Assembly: GCF_000153325.1 (NCBI RefSeq)
Contig: NZ_CH724147.1
Coordinates: 56,307 to 120,306, forward strand
Source of the DNA: Photobacterium sp. SKA34
GTDB taxonomy: Bacteria; Pseudomonadota; Gammaproteobacteria; Enterobacterales; Vibrionaceae
Direction of reading: 5' to 3'
DNA: 64,000 nt
Both the position numbers and the translations under genes were made by a program. Of this stretch, positions 1-10,254 are shown piece by piece. Under the pieces are notes generated by a model, which did not search any database, had not been told where the DNA came from, and worked only from the letters and a program-made list of their open reading frames with translations. Numbering within the stretch: position 1 is the first letter of the stretch; each line of letters starts with the position of its first letter.

Positions 1-116
1 ACCTACGTAGACGGTGCCAGAACATGATTGATGTATGTCTTTCTTGGATCTGCGCCGTAAGACTCTCCTGCTATTTTGAGCAGTGAGTGGTGTAAAACAA
101 TCCAGGAGCAAATCCA
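1..116 (+). promoter_or_regulatory. L10 (rplJL) operon mRNA leader, left end cut by window
   Basis: Non-coding segment directly before rplJ. The stretch around CGTAGACGGTGCCAGAAC and the later TGCGCCGTAAGACT resemble the structured leader to which L10-(L7/L12)4 binds to repress its own translation in gammaproteobacteria. A Shine-Dalgarno CAGGAG lies at about 105-110, close before the rplJ ATG. The fold was not computed, so assignment rests on position and partial sequence resemblance. Confidence 0.65.
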
Positions 117-611
117 ATGGCATTAAATCTTCAAGACAAAAAAGCAATTGTTGCTGAAGTCAACGAAGCTGCCAACGGTGCACTTTCTGCTGTTGTTGCT
201 GACTCTCGCGGTGTTACTGTGGGTGCGATGACTACTTTACGTAAGCAAGCTCGTGAAGCTGGCGTATACGTAAAAGTTGTTCGTAACACACTAGCACGCC
301 GTGCAGTAGAAGGTACTGACTTTGAATGTCTAAAAGACGTTTTCGTTGGTCCTTCTCTAATCGGTTTCTCTAATGAGCACCCAGGTGCTGCAGCGCGTCT
401 TTTCAAAGACTTCGCTAAAGAGAACAAAGAATTCGAGATCAAAGCAGCTGCATTTGAAGGCGCTGTTGCAAACGTTGAAGTACTAGCAACTCTACCAACT
501 TACGATGAAGCTATCGCACGCCTAATGATGTGCATGAAAGAAGCGTCTGCTGGTAAACTTGTACGTACTATCGCTGCAGTACGTGATCAGAAAGAAGAAG
601 CTGCTGCTTAA
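117..611 (+). CDS. rplJ: 50S ribosomal protein L10
   Basis: Encodes ribosomal stalk base protein L10 (164 aa, the usual size). It anchors L7/L12 dimers to 23S rRNA and acts as translational repressor of its own operon. The N-terminal part MALNLQDKKAIVAEV and the central TLRKQAREAGVYVKVVRNTL are typical of the family. The C-terminal helix that recruits L7/L12 ends in an alanine-rich tail. The ATG follows a good CAGGAG site. It is the first gene of the rplJL-rpoBC transcription unit, 59 nt before rplL. Confidence 0.98.
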   Translation: MALNLQDKKAIVAEVNEAANGALSAVVADSRGVTVGAMTTLRKQAREAGVYVKVVRNTLARRAVEGTDFECLKDVFVGPSLIGFSNEHPGAAARLFKDFAKENKEFEIKAAAFEGAVANVEVLATLPTYDEAIARLMMCMKEASAGKLVRTIAAVRDQKEEAAA

Positions 612-670
612 TTGTCGCGCTTTATCTGATTACTATTTAAACTTATTGTTGACTTAAAAAGAGAATTGTT

Positions 671-1036
671 ATGTCTATCACTAACGAGCAAATCCTAGAC
701 GCAGTTGCAGAAATGTCTGTAATGCAAGTTGTTGAGCTAATCGAAGCTATGGAAGAGAAATTCGGTGTTACTGCTGCAGCTGCAGTTGTAGCAGGCGGCG
801 CAGCTGCAGAAGCAGCTGAAGAGCAAACTGAATTCGACGTAATCCTAACAGCTTGTGGTCCAAACAAAGTACAAGTTATCAAAGCTGTACGTGGCGCAAC
901 TGGTCTTGGCCTTAAAGAAGCTAAAGCAGTAGTTGACGGCGCTCCAGCACCTCTAAAAGAAGGTGTTGAGAAGTCAGAAGCTGAAGCTCTTAAAGCTCAA
1001 CTAGAAGAAGCTGGTGCTTCTGTTGAAATCAAATAA
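671..1036 (+). CDS. rplL: 50S ribosomal protein L7/L12
   Basis: Stalk protein L7/L12 (121 aa), present in several copies per ribosome and responsible for recruiting and stimulating translation factors. The sequence shows the three expected parts: an N-terminal dimerisation helix (MSITNEQILDAVAEMSVMQV), an alanine-rich hinge at about residues 35-52, and a globular C-terminal domain with the factor-binding GLGLKEAKAVVDGAP segment. Codon use is strongly biased, as expected for a very highly expressed gene. It is followed by an attenuator that lowers transcription into rpoB. Confidence 0.98.
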   Translation: MSITNEQILDAVAEMSVMQVVELIEAMEEKFGVTAAAAVVAGGAAAEAAEEQTEFDVILTACGPNKVQVIKAVRGATGLGLKEAKAVVDGAPAPLKEGVEKSEAEALKAQLEEAGASVEIK

Positions 1037-1050
1037 TCATTATTTGATTT

Positions 1051-1100
1051 CATAGCCTTTTATGGCTATTGGCTGGTGGCAAATTGCTACCGGCCTTTTT
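1051..1100 (+). terminator. rplL-rpoB attenuator (two hairpins, second with T-run)
   Basis: Two adjacent stem-loops follow rplL. The first pairs ATAGCC with GGCTAT at 1052-1069. The second, 1071-1095, pairs GGCTGGTGGC with GCTACCGGCC and runs into TTTTT at 1096-1100. In E. coli the same gap holds a partial terminator and an RNase III site that set the ratio of ribosomal protein to RNA polymerase mRNA. The same role is inferred here. Confidence 0.75.
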
Positions 1101-1261
1101 GCGCTGTAGGGCAGTGGTAATTTTCACCTTGTTTTGTATCCACTGTCTAGCAAAAAACGACCCTGATTTCAATGGGTTGTTCCTACACATAAACAACGTT
1201 TAGTCACTACCCCCGTGTGTTTGGGGTAGTTTGGATCACTTATCAGCGATCTGAGGAACCT

Positions 1262-4200
1262 ATGGTTTACTCTTATACCGAGAAAAAGCGTATCCGTAAG
1301 GATTTTGGTAAGCGTCCGCAAGTGTTGGATGCTCCATACTTGCTGTCGATCCAGCTTGATTCTTTCCAAAAATTTATCGAGCAGGATCCGGAAGGGCATT
1401 ACGGTCTAGAAGCTGCCTTTCGCTCTGTTTTTCCAATTCAGAGCTACAATGGCAATTCCGAGCTGCAATACGTTAGCTATCGTCTCGGTGAGCCGGTCTT
1501 CGATGTTAAAGAATGTCAGATTCGTGGCGTAACTTATTCTGCTCCACTGCGTGTGAAGCTACGTCTTGTCATGTACGATAAAGACGCGCCGGCTGGCACC
1601 GTAAAAGACATTAAAGAACAAGAAGTTTACATGGGCGAAATTCCGCTCATGACAGATAACGGTACATTCGTTATTAACGGTACCGAGAGGGTTATCGTAT
1701 CCCAGCTACACCGTAGCCCGGGTGTCTTCTTCGACAGCGATAAGGGTAAGACCCACTCCTCAGGTAAAGTGTTATATAACGCTCGCGTAATCCCTTACCG
1801 TGGCTCATGGTTGGATTTCGAGTTCGATCCTAAGGACAGTGTATTCGTACGTATCGACCGTCGTCGTAAATTACCTGCGTCTATCATCCTTCGTGCACTT
1901 AACTACACAACAGAACAGATCCTTGACATGTTCTTCGATAAAATTAATTTCGAAGTTCAAGGTAAATCTCTTGTTATGGAGTTGGTACCGGATCGTCTAC
2001 GTGGCGAAACTGCAAGCTTTAATATCGAAGCGAACGGTACAGTTTACGTAGAGCAAGGTCGTCGTATCACTGCTCGTCATATTCGCCAATTAGGCAAAGA
2101 CGGCATTGATCACATCGAAGTACCAGTTGAGTACATCGTTGGTAAGATCGCATCACGTGATTACATCAACGAAGAAACCGGTGAACTGATTGTAGCGGCT
2201 AACCAGGAATTAAGCCTGGAAGCATTAGCACTTCTATCTCAGGCGGGTCACAAGTCTATTGAAGTTCTATTTACGAACGATTTAGACCACGGTCCTTACA
2301 TGTCAGATACCCTACGTATCGACAATACAACTGACCGTCTAAGTGCATTGGTAGAAATCTACCGTATGATGCGCCCTGGCGAGCCACCAACACGTGAAGC
2401 AGCTGAGCAACTTTTTGAAAGCTTGTTCTTCTCAGAAGATCGTTATGATCTATCTGCTGTTGGTCGTATGAAGTTCAACAGTTCTCTTCTTCGTGACGAG
2501 ACAACAGGTCCTGGTATCTTAGACCACGCTGACATCATTGATGTTATGCGTAAACTGATCGATATCCGTAACGGTAAAGGTGAGGTTGATGATATCGACC
2601 ACCTTGGTAACCGTCGTATTCGTTCTGTTGGCGAAATGGCTGAAAACCAATTCCGCGTTGGTCTAGTACGTGTTGAGCGTGCTGTTAAAGAGCGTCTAAG
2701 CTTAGGTGATCTTGATGCAATCATGCCTCAAGACCTAATTAACGCTAAACCTATTTCTGCGGCAGTGAAAGAGTTCTTCGGCTCTTCTCAGTTGTCACAG
2801 TTTATGGACCAAAACAACCCACTGTCAGAAGTTACTCACAAACGTCGTATCTCGGCGCTTGGTCCAGGTGGTCTGACTCGTGAGCGTGCTGGCTTTGAGG
2901 TTCGAGACGTACACGCGACGCACTACGGTCGTCTATGTCCAATCGAAACGCCTGAAGGTCCAAACATCGGTCTAATCAACTCGCTATCTGTTTTTGCGCG
3001 TTGTAACCCTTACGGTTTCTTGGAAACACCTTACCGTAAAGTGGTAGACGGAAAAGTTACAGACGATATCGAATACCTATCAGCAATCGAAGAAGGTCTA
3101 TACGTTATTGCACAGGCTAACGCCGCGCTTAACGAAGACGGTTCATTTGCTGATGAATTGATCACTGCTCGTCAGAAAGGTGATTCAGGTCTGCACCCAC
3201 GTGACCATGTTCAATACATGGACGTTGCAACCAACCAGGTTGTATCTGTGGCGGCATCTCTGATCCCGTTCCTAGAGCACGATGATGCTAACCGTGCCCT
3301 AATGGGTGCGAACATGCAACGTCAAGCAGTTCCAACTATCCGTGCTGATAAGCCGCTAGTAGGTACTGGTATTGAGCGTCAAATCGGTGTTGATTCTGGT
3401 GTTACAGCTGTAGCTAAACGTGGTGGTACAGTTCAGTCTGTAGATGCATCTCGTATCGTTATCAAAGTTAACGACGACGAGTTGATCCCTGGTGAAGCAG
3501 GTATCGATATCTACAACCTAACTAAGTACACGCGTTCTAACCAGAACACATGTATTAACCAGCGTCCAACCGTGCTACCTGGCGAGCCAGTATCACGCGG
3601 TGATGTTCTTGCTGATGGTCCTTCAACAGACCTTGGTGAGCTAGCGCTTGGTCAAAACATGCGTATCGCGTTCATGCCTTGGAACGGTTACAACTTCGAG
3701 GATTCCATCTTAGTTTCTGAGCGTGTAGTTCAGGAAGATCGTTTCACAACAATCCACATTCAAGAGCTTTCTTGTGTGGCGCGTGATACGAAGCTGGGTT
3801 CTGAAGAAATCACTGCTGATATCCCTAATGTGGGTGAAGCTGCGCTTTCTAAGTTGGACGAGTCAGGTATCGTTTACATCGGTGCTGAAGTTAAGGGTGG
3901 TGACATCCTAGTTGGTAAAGTAACACCTAAGGGTGAAACACAACTAACTCCAGAAGAAAAGCTTCTACGAGCTATCTTTGGTGAGAAAGCATCTGATGTT
4001 AAAGATTCATCTCTACGTGTTCCTGGTAGTGTAACTGGTACGATCATTGACGTACAAGTATTCACTCGTGATGGCGTTGAGAAAGACAAGCGTGCTCTTG
4101 AAATTGAAGAGATGCAGCTGAAAGAAGCGAAGAAAGACATCACAGAAGAATTCCAGATCCTTGAGGGTGGTCTTCTTGCTCGTGTTCGTACGCTTCTATT

Positions 4201-5287
4201 ATCTGCGGGTTACGGCGAAGACAAGATTGCTTCAATGAACCGCGATGCACTATTTGCTGTTACGCTTGATGACGAAGCTTTACAAAACCAATTGGAACAG
4301 CTTGCAGAGCAGTACGATGAACTGAAAGCTGAGTTCGATAAGAAGTTTGAAACTAAACGTCGTAAGATCACTCAAGGTGATGACTTAGCACCTGGCGTAC
4401 TTAAGATTGTTAAAGTATACCTAGCTGTACGTCGTCGCATCCAACCGGGTGATAAGATGGCGGGTCGTCACGGTAACAAGGGTGTTATCTCTAAGATTAA
4501 CCCTGTTGAAGACATGCCTTACGATGAGAAAGGTCAAACGGTTGATATCGTTCTGAACCCACTGGGTGTACCGTCTCGTATGAACATCGGTCAGATCCTT
4601 GAGACTCACTTAGGTCTTGCGGCTAAAGGTATCGGTGACAAACTTAACGATATGCTTAAAGAGCAGCAGGAGTTACATAAGTTCCGTAACTTCCTACAAC
4701 GTGTATATAACCTAGGTGATACTCGCCAGAAAGTTGATATCGAAGCTCTTACTGATCAGGAAGTGCGTACTCTTGTACAAAACCTTCGTAAAGGTCTACC
4801 TATTGCAACACCTGTATTTGACGGCGCACCTGAGTCATCAATTAAAGAGTTGCTAAAACTGGGTGATTTACCTGAATCAGGTCAGCTAACGTTGTTTGAT
4901 GGCCGTACTGGTGATGCATTTGAGCGTCCTGTAACTGTTGGTTACATGTACATGCTTAAACTGAACCACTTGGTTGATGACAAGATGCACGCCCGTTCTA
5001 CCGGTTCTTACAGCCTTGTTACTCAGCAGCCGCTGGGTGGTAAAGCTCAGTTCGGTGGTCAGCGTTTTGGTGAGATGGAAGTATGGGCGCTAGAAGCATA
5101 CGGCGCAGCATACACCCTTCAAGAAATGCTAACCGTTAAGTCAGATGACGTTAACGGCCGTACGAAGATGTATAAAAACATCGTTGACGGTGATCATCGT
5201 ATGGAACCAGGTATGCCGGAATCATTCAACGTATTGTTGAAAGAAATCCGCTCGTTGGGTATTAACATCGAGCTGGAAGACGAATAA
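1262..5287 (+). CDS. rpoB: DNA-directed RNA polymerase subunit beta
   Basis: Beta subunit of RNA polymerase, 1341 aa against 1342 in E. coli. I chose the ATG at 1262, starting MVYSYTEKKRIRKDFGKRP, because it has GAGGAA just upstream and matches the family N-terminus; an in-frame ATG 45 nt earlier is not needed. The rifampicin pocket (SQFMDQNNPLSEVTHKRRIS) carries the sensitive-type residues equivalent to E. coli D516, H526 and S531. The segment DVHATHYGRLCPIETPEG is the conserved fork-loop neighbourhood. It pairs with beta' encoded downstream. Confidence 0.98.
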   Translation: MVYSYTEKKRIRKDFGKRPQVLDAPYLLSIQLDSFQKFIEQDPEGHYGLEAAFRSVFPIQSYNGNSELQYVSYRLGEPVFDVKECQIRGVTYSAPLRVKLRLVMYDKDAPAGTVKDIKEQEVYMGEIPLMTDNGTFVINGTERVIVSQLHRSPGVFFDSDKGKTHSSGKVLYNARVIPYRGSWLDFEFDPKDSVFVRIDRRRKLPASIILRALNYTTEQILDMFFDKINFEVQGKSLVMELVPDRLRGETASFNIEANGTVYVEQGRRITARHIRQLGKDGIDHIEVPVEYIVGKIASRDYINEETGELIVAANQELSLEALALLSQAGHKSIEVLFTNDLDHGPYMSDTLRIDNTTDRLSALVEIYRMMRPGEPPTREAAEQLFESLFFSEDRYDLSAVGRMKFNSSLLRDETTGPGILDHADIIDVMRKLIDIRNGKGEVDDIDHLGNRRIRSVGEMAENQFRVGLVRVERAVKERLSLGDLDAIMPQDLINAKPISAAVKEFFGSSQLSQFMDQNNPLSEVTHKRRISALGPGGLTRERAGFEVRDVHATHYGRLCPIETPEGPNIGLINSLSVFARCNPYGFLETPYRKVVDGKVTDDIEYLSAIEEGLYVIAQANAALNEDGSFADELITARQKGDSGLHPRDHVQYMDVATNQVVSVAASLIPFLEHDDANRALMGANMQRQAVPTIRADKPLVGTGIERQIGVDSGVTAVAKRGGTVQSVDASRIVIKVNDDELIPGEAGIDIYNLTKYTRSNQNTCINQRPTVLPGEPVSRGDVLADGPSTDLGELALGQNMRIAFMPWNGYNFEDSILVSERVVQEDRFTTIHIQELSCVARDTKLGSEEITADIPNVGEAALSKLDESGIVYIGAEVKGGDILVGKVTPKGETQLTPEEKLLRAIFGEKASDVKDSSLRVPGSVTGTIIDVQVFTRDGVEKDKRALEIEEMQLKEAKKDITEEFQILEGGLLARVRTLLLSAGYGEDKIASMNRDALFAVTLDDEALQNQLEQLAEQYDELKAEFDKKFETKRRKITQGDDLAPGVLKIVKVYLAVRRRIQPGDKMAGRHGNKGVISKINPVEDMPYDEKGQTVDIVLNPLGVPSRMNIGQILETHLGLAAKGIGDKLNDMLKEQQELHKFRNFLQRVYNLGDTRQKVDIEALTDQEVRTLVQNLRKGLPIATPVFDGAPESSIKELLKLGDLPESGQLTLFDGRTGDAFERPVTVGYMYMLKLNHLVDDKMHARSTGSYSLVTQQPLGGKAQFGGQRFGEMEVWALEAYGAAYTLQEMLTVKSDDVNGRTKMYKNIVDGDHRMEPGMPESFNVLLKEIRSLGINIELEDE

Positions 5288-5334
5288 GACTGGGTTAGTC
5301 ACCTATACTTATTAGTTACTCCGGTATAAATATG

Positions 5335-5358
5335 AAGGCGCCAGTAGACTGGCGCCTT
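5335..5358 (+). other. rpoB-rpoC intergenic hairpin
   Basis: A perfect 10-bp stem, AAGGCGCCAG with CTGGCGCCTT, closed by a TAGA loop. It sits between rpoB and rpoC about 30 nt before the rpoC start. The downstream sequence TATGGG is a poor T-tract, so a full terminator is unlikely. A processing, stability or partial pausing element is more plausible. Confidence 0.7.
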
Positions 5359-5387
5359 TATGGGTCAACTCCTCACAGGAGCCGAAT

Positions 5388-8300
5388 GTGAAAGACTTAC
5401 TTAAGTTTCTGAAAGCACAACATAAGACCGAAGAATTTGATGCAATCAAAATCGGTCTAGCTTCACCTGACATGATCCGTTCATGGTCTTTTGGTGAAGT
5501 TAAAAAGCCAGAAACAATCAACTATCGTACCTTCAAGCCTGAGCGTGACGGTCTTTTCTGTGCACGTATCTTTGGCCCAGTAAAAGACTACGAGTGTCTT
5601 TGTGGCAAGTACAAGCGCCTGAAGCACCGTGGTGTGATCTGTGAAAAATGTGGTGTTGAAGTTACTCAGACTAAAGTACGCCGTGAGCGTATGGGTCACA
5701 TTGAGCTTGCTTCACCTGTTGCCCACATCTGGTTCTTAAAGTCACTGCCATCTCGTATCGGTTTGTTAATGGACATGCCACTACGTGATATCGAGCGTGT
5801 ACTTTACTTTGAATCATACGTAGTTATTGAACCTGGAATGACCAACCTTGAGCGTAGCCAGCTGCTTTCTGAAGAGCAGTACTTGGATGCACTTGAAGAG
5901 TGGGGCGACGAGTTCGACGCTAAGATGGGCGCAGAAGCGGTTAAAGCACTTTTAGGCAACATGGACCTGAATGCTGAAATCGAAAATATGCGTGAAGAGT
6001 TAGAAGAAACTAACTCTGAAACTAAGCGTAAGAAGCTAACTAAGCGTCTTAAGCTAGTTGAAGCTTTCCTACAGTCAGGTAACAACCCAGAGTGGATGAT
6101 CCTGTCTGTACTGCCAGTTCTACCGCCGGATCTACGTCCGTTGGTACCACTAGACGGCGGCCGTTTCGCGACTTCAGATCTGAATGATCTATACCGTCGT
6201 GTTATTAACCGTAACAACCGTCTAAAGCGTCTTTTAGACCTGGCTGCTCCTGATATCATCGTACGTAACGAAAAGCGTATGCTTCAGGAATCTGTTGATG
6301 CATTGCTAGATAACGGTCGTCGTGGCCGTGCTATCACTGGCTCTAACAAGCGTCCTCTGAAATCTCTTGCTGATATGATCAAGGGTAAACAAGGTCGTTT
6401 CCGTCAGAACCTTCTTGGTAAGCGTGTAGACTACTCAGGTCGTTCTGTTATCACAGTAGGTCCATACCTACGTCTGCATCAGTGTGGTCTTCCTAAGAAG
6501 ATGGCACTAGAGCTATTTAAGCCATTCATCTACGGTAAGTTAGAGACTCGTGGTCTTGCTACGACAATCAAAGCTGCTAAGAAGATGGTTGAGCGCGAAG
6601 AAGCTGTTGTTTGGGATATCCTAGACGAAGTTATTCGTGAACACCCAGTAATGCTTAACCGTGCACCAACACTGCACCGTCTAGGTATTCAGGCGTTTGA
6701 ACCAATCCTAATCGAAGGTAAAGCGATTCAGCTTCACCCACTTGTGTGTGCGGCATACAACGCCGACTTCGATGGTGACCAGATGGCGGTTCACTTGCCG
6801 TTGACGCTAGAAGCACAGCTAGAAGCACGTGCTCTAATGATGTCAACAAACAACATCCTTTCACCAGCATCTGGTGATCCGATCATCGTACCTTCTCAGG
6901 ACGTTGTATTGGGTCTTTACTACATGACGCGTGAGAAAATCAACGCGAAAGGTGAAGGCATGTACCTTGCTGGACCAGCTGAAGCTGAGAAAGCATACCG
7001 TACTAAGATGGCTGAGCTTCACGCTCGCGTTAAAGTACGTATTACAGAATACGTGAAAGACGAACAGGGTAACTTTGTTGAGAATAGTCAACTTGTTGAT
7101 ACTACTGTTGGTCGTGCAATGCTGTGGCCTATCGTACCGAAAGGTCTGCCATTTAGCCTTGTAAACACTGAAGCACTAGGTAAGAAGCAAATTTCTAAGC
7201 TTCTTAACACTTGTTACCGTAAGCTGGGCATGAAAGATACTGTTATCTTTGCTGACCAAATTATGTACACAGGTTTTGCTTACGCTGCACTTTCTGGTGT
7301 ATCTGTTGGTATCGACGATATGGTTGTACCTGCGGCTAAATACACTAAGATCGCTGAAGCTGAAGCAGAAGTTGCGGAAATTCAAGAACAGTTCCAGTCA
7401 GGTCTTGTAACTGCTGGTGAACGTTACAACAAAGTTATCGATATCTGGGCTACAGCGAACGAACAAGTTGCTAAAGCGATGATGGATAACCTGTCTTTTG
7501 ACACTGTTATTAACCGTGACGGCGTTGAAGAGCAGCAAAAATCGTTCAACAGTGTATACATGATGGCCGACTCTGGTGCTCGTGGTTCTGCTGCACAGAT
7601 TCGTCAGTTGGCGGGTATGCGTGGTCTGATGGCTAAGCCAGATGGCTCAATCATCGAAACCCCGATCACTGCGAACTTCCGTGAAGGTCTAAACGTACTA
7701 CAGTACTTTATCTCTACTCACGGTGCTCGTAAGGGTCTTGCGGATACCGCACTTAAGACAGCAAACTCAGGTTACCTAACGCGTCGTCTAGTAGACGTAG
7801 CGCAAGACGTAGTGATCACAGCTGATGACTGTGGTACTTACGCTGGTATCACCATGATGCCTCTAATCGAGGGTGGTGATGTTAAAGAACAACTTGGTGA
7901 TCGTGTTCTTGGTCGTGTTGTTGCTGAAGATGTTCTAAAACCTGGTACAGAAGAAGTTCTAGCACCTCGTAATACGCTTCTTGATGAGAAGTGGTGTGAG
8001 ATCCTAGAAGCAAACTCTGTAGACCAAGTTAAAGTACGTTCAGTTGTAACGTGTGAAAATGACTTCGGTTGTTGTAAGTTCTGTTACGGTCGTGACCTTG
8101 CTCGTGGTCACTTGGTTAACTCTGGTGAGGCAGTGGGTGTTGTTGCTGCTCAGTCAATCGGTGAACCGGGTACACAGCTTACGATGCGTACGTTCCACAT
8201 CGGTGGTGCGGCATCAGCAGCGGCAGCAGACAATAGCGTTGTAGTGAAAACTACAGGTTCTATGAAGCTGCACAATGCTAAGTTCGTAACGAACAATGCT

Positions 8301-9605
8301 GGCAAGCTTGTAATTACTTCTCGTGCATCTGAACTAAGCATCATTGATGAGTTCGGCCGTACGAAAGAGAACTACAAACTGTCTTACGGTACTATCTTAA
8401 GCAAAGGTGACGGTGCAGACGTTGTTGCTGGTGAAACAGTAGCAAACTGGGAAGCGCACACCATGCCAATCATCACTGAAGTGGCAGGTCGTATCCAGTT
8501 CGTTGACATGATCGACGGCGTAACAGTTTCTCGTCAAACAGATGATCTAACAGGTCTATCTTCAAGCGAAGTAACTGATGCAGCAGCTCGTCCAGCAGCA
8601 GGTAAAGATATGCGTCCAGCTATCAAACTTGTTGACGCTGATGGTAATGATGTAATGATCCCTGGTACTGATATGCCAGCTCAATACTTCCTACCTGGCA
8701 AGGCGATTGTTCAGCTTGACGACGGCGCTATGGTTGGCATCGGTGATACGTTATCACGTATTCCGCAAAAATCTGGCGGTAACAAGGATATCACGGGTGG
8801 TCTACCACGCGTTGCTGACTTGTTCGAGGCACGTAAGCCAAAAGAACCAGCTATCTTGGCAGAAATTACCGGTGCAGTATCATTCGGTAAAGAAACTAAA
8901 GGTAAGCGTCGCTTGATCATCACACCAACTGATGGTCAACCGTACGAAGAGATGATCCTGAAGCATCGCCAACTTAACGTTTTCGAAGGTGAAAAAGTTG
9001 AGAAGGGTGACGTCATTGCTGATGGTCCTGAAACTCCACACGATATTCTACGTTTACGTGGTGTACACGCAGTTGCAGAATACATCGTTAACGAAGTTCA
9101 GGAAGTTTACCGTCTACAGGGCGTTAAGATTAATGATAAGCACATCGAGACTATCATTCGTCAAATGCTACGTAAGGTAACTATCACTGTTGCTGGTGAT
9201 TCTGAGTTCCTAGAAGGCGAGCAAGTTGAATTCTCTCGCGTAACGATTGCTAACCGTCAGCTTGAAGCTGAAGGTAAGACTCCTGCAAGTTACTCTCGTG
9301 ACTTACTAGGTATTACTAAAGCATCGCTTGCGACTGAGTCATTCATCTCAGCAGCATCGTTCCAGGAAACAACACGCGTACTAACAGAAGCTGCAGTTTC
9401 TGGTAAGCGTGATGATCTACGTGGTCTAAAAGAGAACGTAATCGTGGGTCGTCTGATCCCTGCGGGTACTGGTTTCTCTTACCACCAACGTCGTCAGAAT
9501 CAACGTAATGTTGAGCTTGAGCCAGTAGCACCACAAGTTGATGCAGAGCAAGCCTCTCAAGACTTAGCGGCACTATTGAATGCAGGTCTTAACGACGAGA
9601 ATTAA
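5388..9605 (+). CDS. rpoC: DNA-directed RNA polymerase subunit beta'
   Basis: Beta' subunit, 1405 aa (E. coli 1407), starting at GTG after a CAGGAG site; MKDLLKFLKAQ matches the family N-terminus. Near the N-terminus is the zinc ribbon CLCGKYKRLKHRGVICEKC. The catalytic loop NADFDGD lies at residues 458-464 with the three Mg-binding aspartates at 460, 462 and 464, as in E. coli. A second zinc-binding set (C-ENDFGCCKFCYG) occurs near residue 890. It is the last gene of the L10-beta operon and is followed by a strong terminator. Confidence 0.98.
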   Translation: MKDLLKFLKAQHKTEEFDAIKIGLASPDMIRSWSFGEVKKPETINYRTFKPERDGLFCARIFGPVKDYECLCGKYKRLKHRGVICEKCGVEVTQTKVRRERMGHIELASPVAHIWFLKSLPSRIGLLMDMPLRDIERVLYFESYVVIEPGMTNLERSQLLSEEQYLDALEEWGDEFDAKMGAEAVKALLGNMDLNAEIENMREELEETNSETKRKKLTKRLKLVEAFLQSGNNPEWMILSVLPVLPPDLRPLVPLDGGRFATSDLNDLYRRVINRNNRLKRLLDLAAPDIIVRNEKRMLQESVDALLDNGRRGRAITGSNKRPLKSLADMIKGKQGRFRQNLLGKRVDYSGRSVITVGPYLRLHQCGLPKKMALELFKPFIYGKLETRGLATTIKAAKKMVEREEAVVWDILDEVIREHPVMLNRAPTLHRLGIQAFEPILIEGKAIQLHPLVCAAYNADFDGDQMAVHLPLTLEAQLEARALMMSTNNILSPASGDPIIVPSQDVVLGLYYMTREKINAKGEGMYLAGPAEAEKAYRTKMAELHARVKVRITEYVKDEQGNFVENSQLVDTTVGRAMLWPIVPKGLPFSLVNTEALGKKQISKLLNTCYRKLGMKDTVIFADQIMYTGFAYAALSGVSVGIDDMVVPAAKYTKIAEAEAEVAEIQEQFQSGLVTAGERYNKVIDIWATANEQVAKAMMDNLSFDTVINRDGVEEQQKSFNSVYMMADSGARGSAAQIRQLAGMRGLMAKPDGSIIETPITANFREGLNVLQYFISTHGARKGLADTALKTANSGYLTRRLVDVAQDVVITADDCGTYAGITMMPLIEGGDVKEQLGDRVLGRVVAEDVLKPGTEEVLAPRNTLLDEKWCEILEANSVDQVKVRSVVTCENDFGCCKFCYGRDLARGHLVNSGEAVGVVAAQSIGEPGTQLTMRTFHIGGAASAAAADNSVVVKTTGSMKLHNAKFVTNNAGKLVITSRASELSIIDEFGRTKENYKLSYGTILSKGDGADVVAGETVANWEAHTMPIITEVAGRIQFVDMIDGVTVSRQTDDLTGLSSSEVTDAAARPAAGKDMRPAIKLVDADGNDVMIPGTDMPAQYFLPGKAIVQLDDGAMVGIGDTLSRIPQKSGGNKDITGGLPRVADLFEARKPKEPAILAEITGAVSFGKETKGKRRLIITPTDGQPYEEMILKHRQLNVFEGEKVEKGDVIADGPETPHDILRLRGVHAVAEYIVNEVQEVYRLQGVKINDKHIETIIRQMLRKVTITVAGDSEFLEGEQVEFSRVTIANRQLEAEGKTPASYSRDLLGITKASLATESFISAASFQETTRVLTEAAVSGKRDDLRGLKENVIVGRLIPAGTGFSYHQRRQNQRNVELEPVAPQVDAEQASQDLAALLNAGLNDEN

Positions 9606-9625
9606 TTCTCAACGTGACTGATTCT

Positions 9626-9654
9626 AAAAGGCATCCTTCGGGGTGCCTTTTTTA
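9626..9654 (+). terminator. rho-independent terminator after rpoC
   Basis: AAAAGGCATCC, loop TTCG, GGGTGCCTTTTTT: a GC-rich stem with a stable tetraloop and a T-run, 20 nt after the rpoC stop. It ends the rplJL-rpoBC operon. Confidence 0.92.
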
Positions 9655-9730
9655 TTGTCTGAATAAATATCAGGAAGGTGGACGGGTCATGTGAAAGGGT
9701 AGTCGAGATATGTTCGATAGCTTGTAATGA

Positions 9731-9754
9731 AGTGGCAGCCTGTGTTACTGCCAC
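9731..9754 (-). terminator. possible terminator or 3' hairpin of rsd
   Basis: AGTGGCAG and CTGCCACT-like arms form a stem just beyond the rsd stop on the minus strand. No clear T-run follows, so it may only protect the 3' end. Confidence 0.35.
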
Positions 9755-9771
9755 ATATTATAATGGCTAGT

Positions 9772-10254
9772 CTATGCGCCAGGAGGGCAAGATAGACTGT
9801 CGCTGATCAACTCAATCAGCTTATCTTCAAGGGCAAAACGAAGTTCCATTAGCTCACCAACTTGAGATAAGTCTTCATCAAATTGTTCGAGCAGATCGTC
9901 TTTTTTAACTTCGCTGTATTTATCATTGAAGTTCAATAAAGGATCTGTCGTTGAAGTGATTTTTGCATAAAGGGTGGAAATTTCTTCGGTAGGTGAATAA
10001 CCTGTTTGATGCCAGCGTTCCATTACGTTATCGTAAATTTTGAAGTGACCCGCTGAAATATAATCAACCAGAGCTTCACTGAATAACGATAATTGAGAGG
10101 CGGTAGGAAGTTGGCGATTAGCCTCTTCTTTCGGGGCTAAGCCTGCTAGTTTACAATAATCGATAAGCAGTTGTTGACGCATCATCAGCCATTGGTCAAT
10201 GACGTCATTATGACCGCCCCATTCTTTTTTGACTTGTTCGAATTTACTAAGCAT
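9772..10254 (-). CDS. rsd: Regulator of sigma D (anti-sigma-70 factor Rsd)
   Basis: Rsd/AlgQ family protein (about 160 aa) that binds the housekeeping sigma factor RpoD in stationary phase and favours alternative sigma factors; in vibrios and enterics it also interacts with sugar PTS and ppGpp metabolism. Recognised from DQWLMMRQQLLIDYCKLAGL and the motif LVDYISAGHFKIYDNV, followed by LRFALEDKLIELI near the C-terminus. The ATG at 10254 has AGGA at good spacing; an upstream GTG at 10260 lies too close to that site. It is divergent from nudC, the same arrangement as in E. coli. Confidence 0.9.
   Translation of the reverse strand: MLSKFEQVKKEWGGHNDVIDQWLMMRQQLLIDYCKLAGLAPKEEANRQLPTASQLSLFSEALVDYISAGHFKIYDNVMERWHQTGYSPTEEISTLYAKITSTTDPLLNFNDKYSEVKKDDLLEQFDEDLSQVGELMELRFALEDKLIELISDSLSCPPGA

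Noticed and set aside
2443..2724. Long open frames antisense to rpoB, rpoC, purH, accC and similar genes.
   Set aside because: These are shadows created by codon bias; they lack ribosome binding sites and recognisable protein features.
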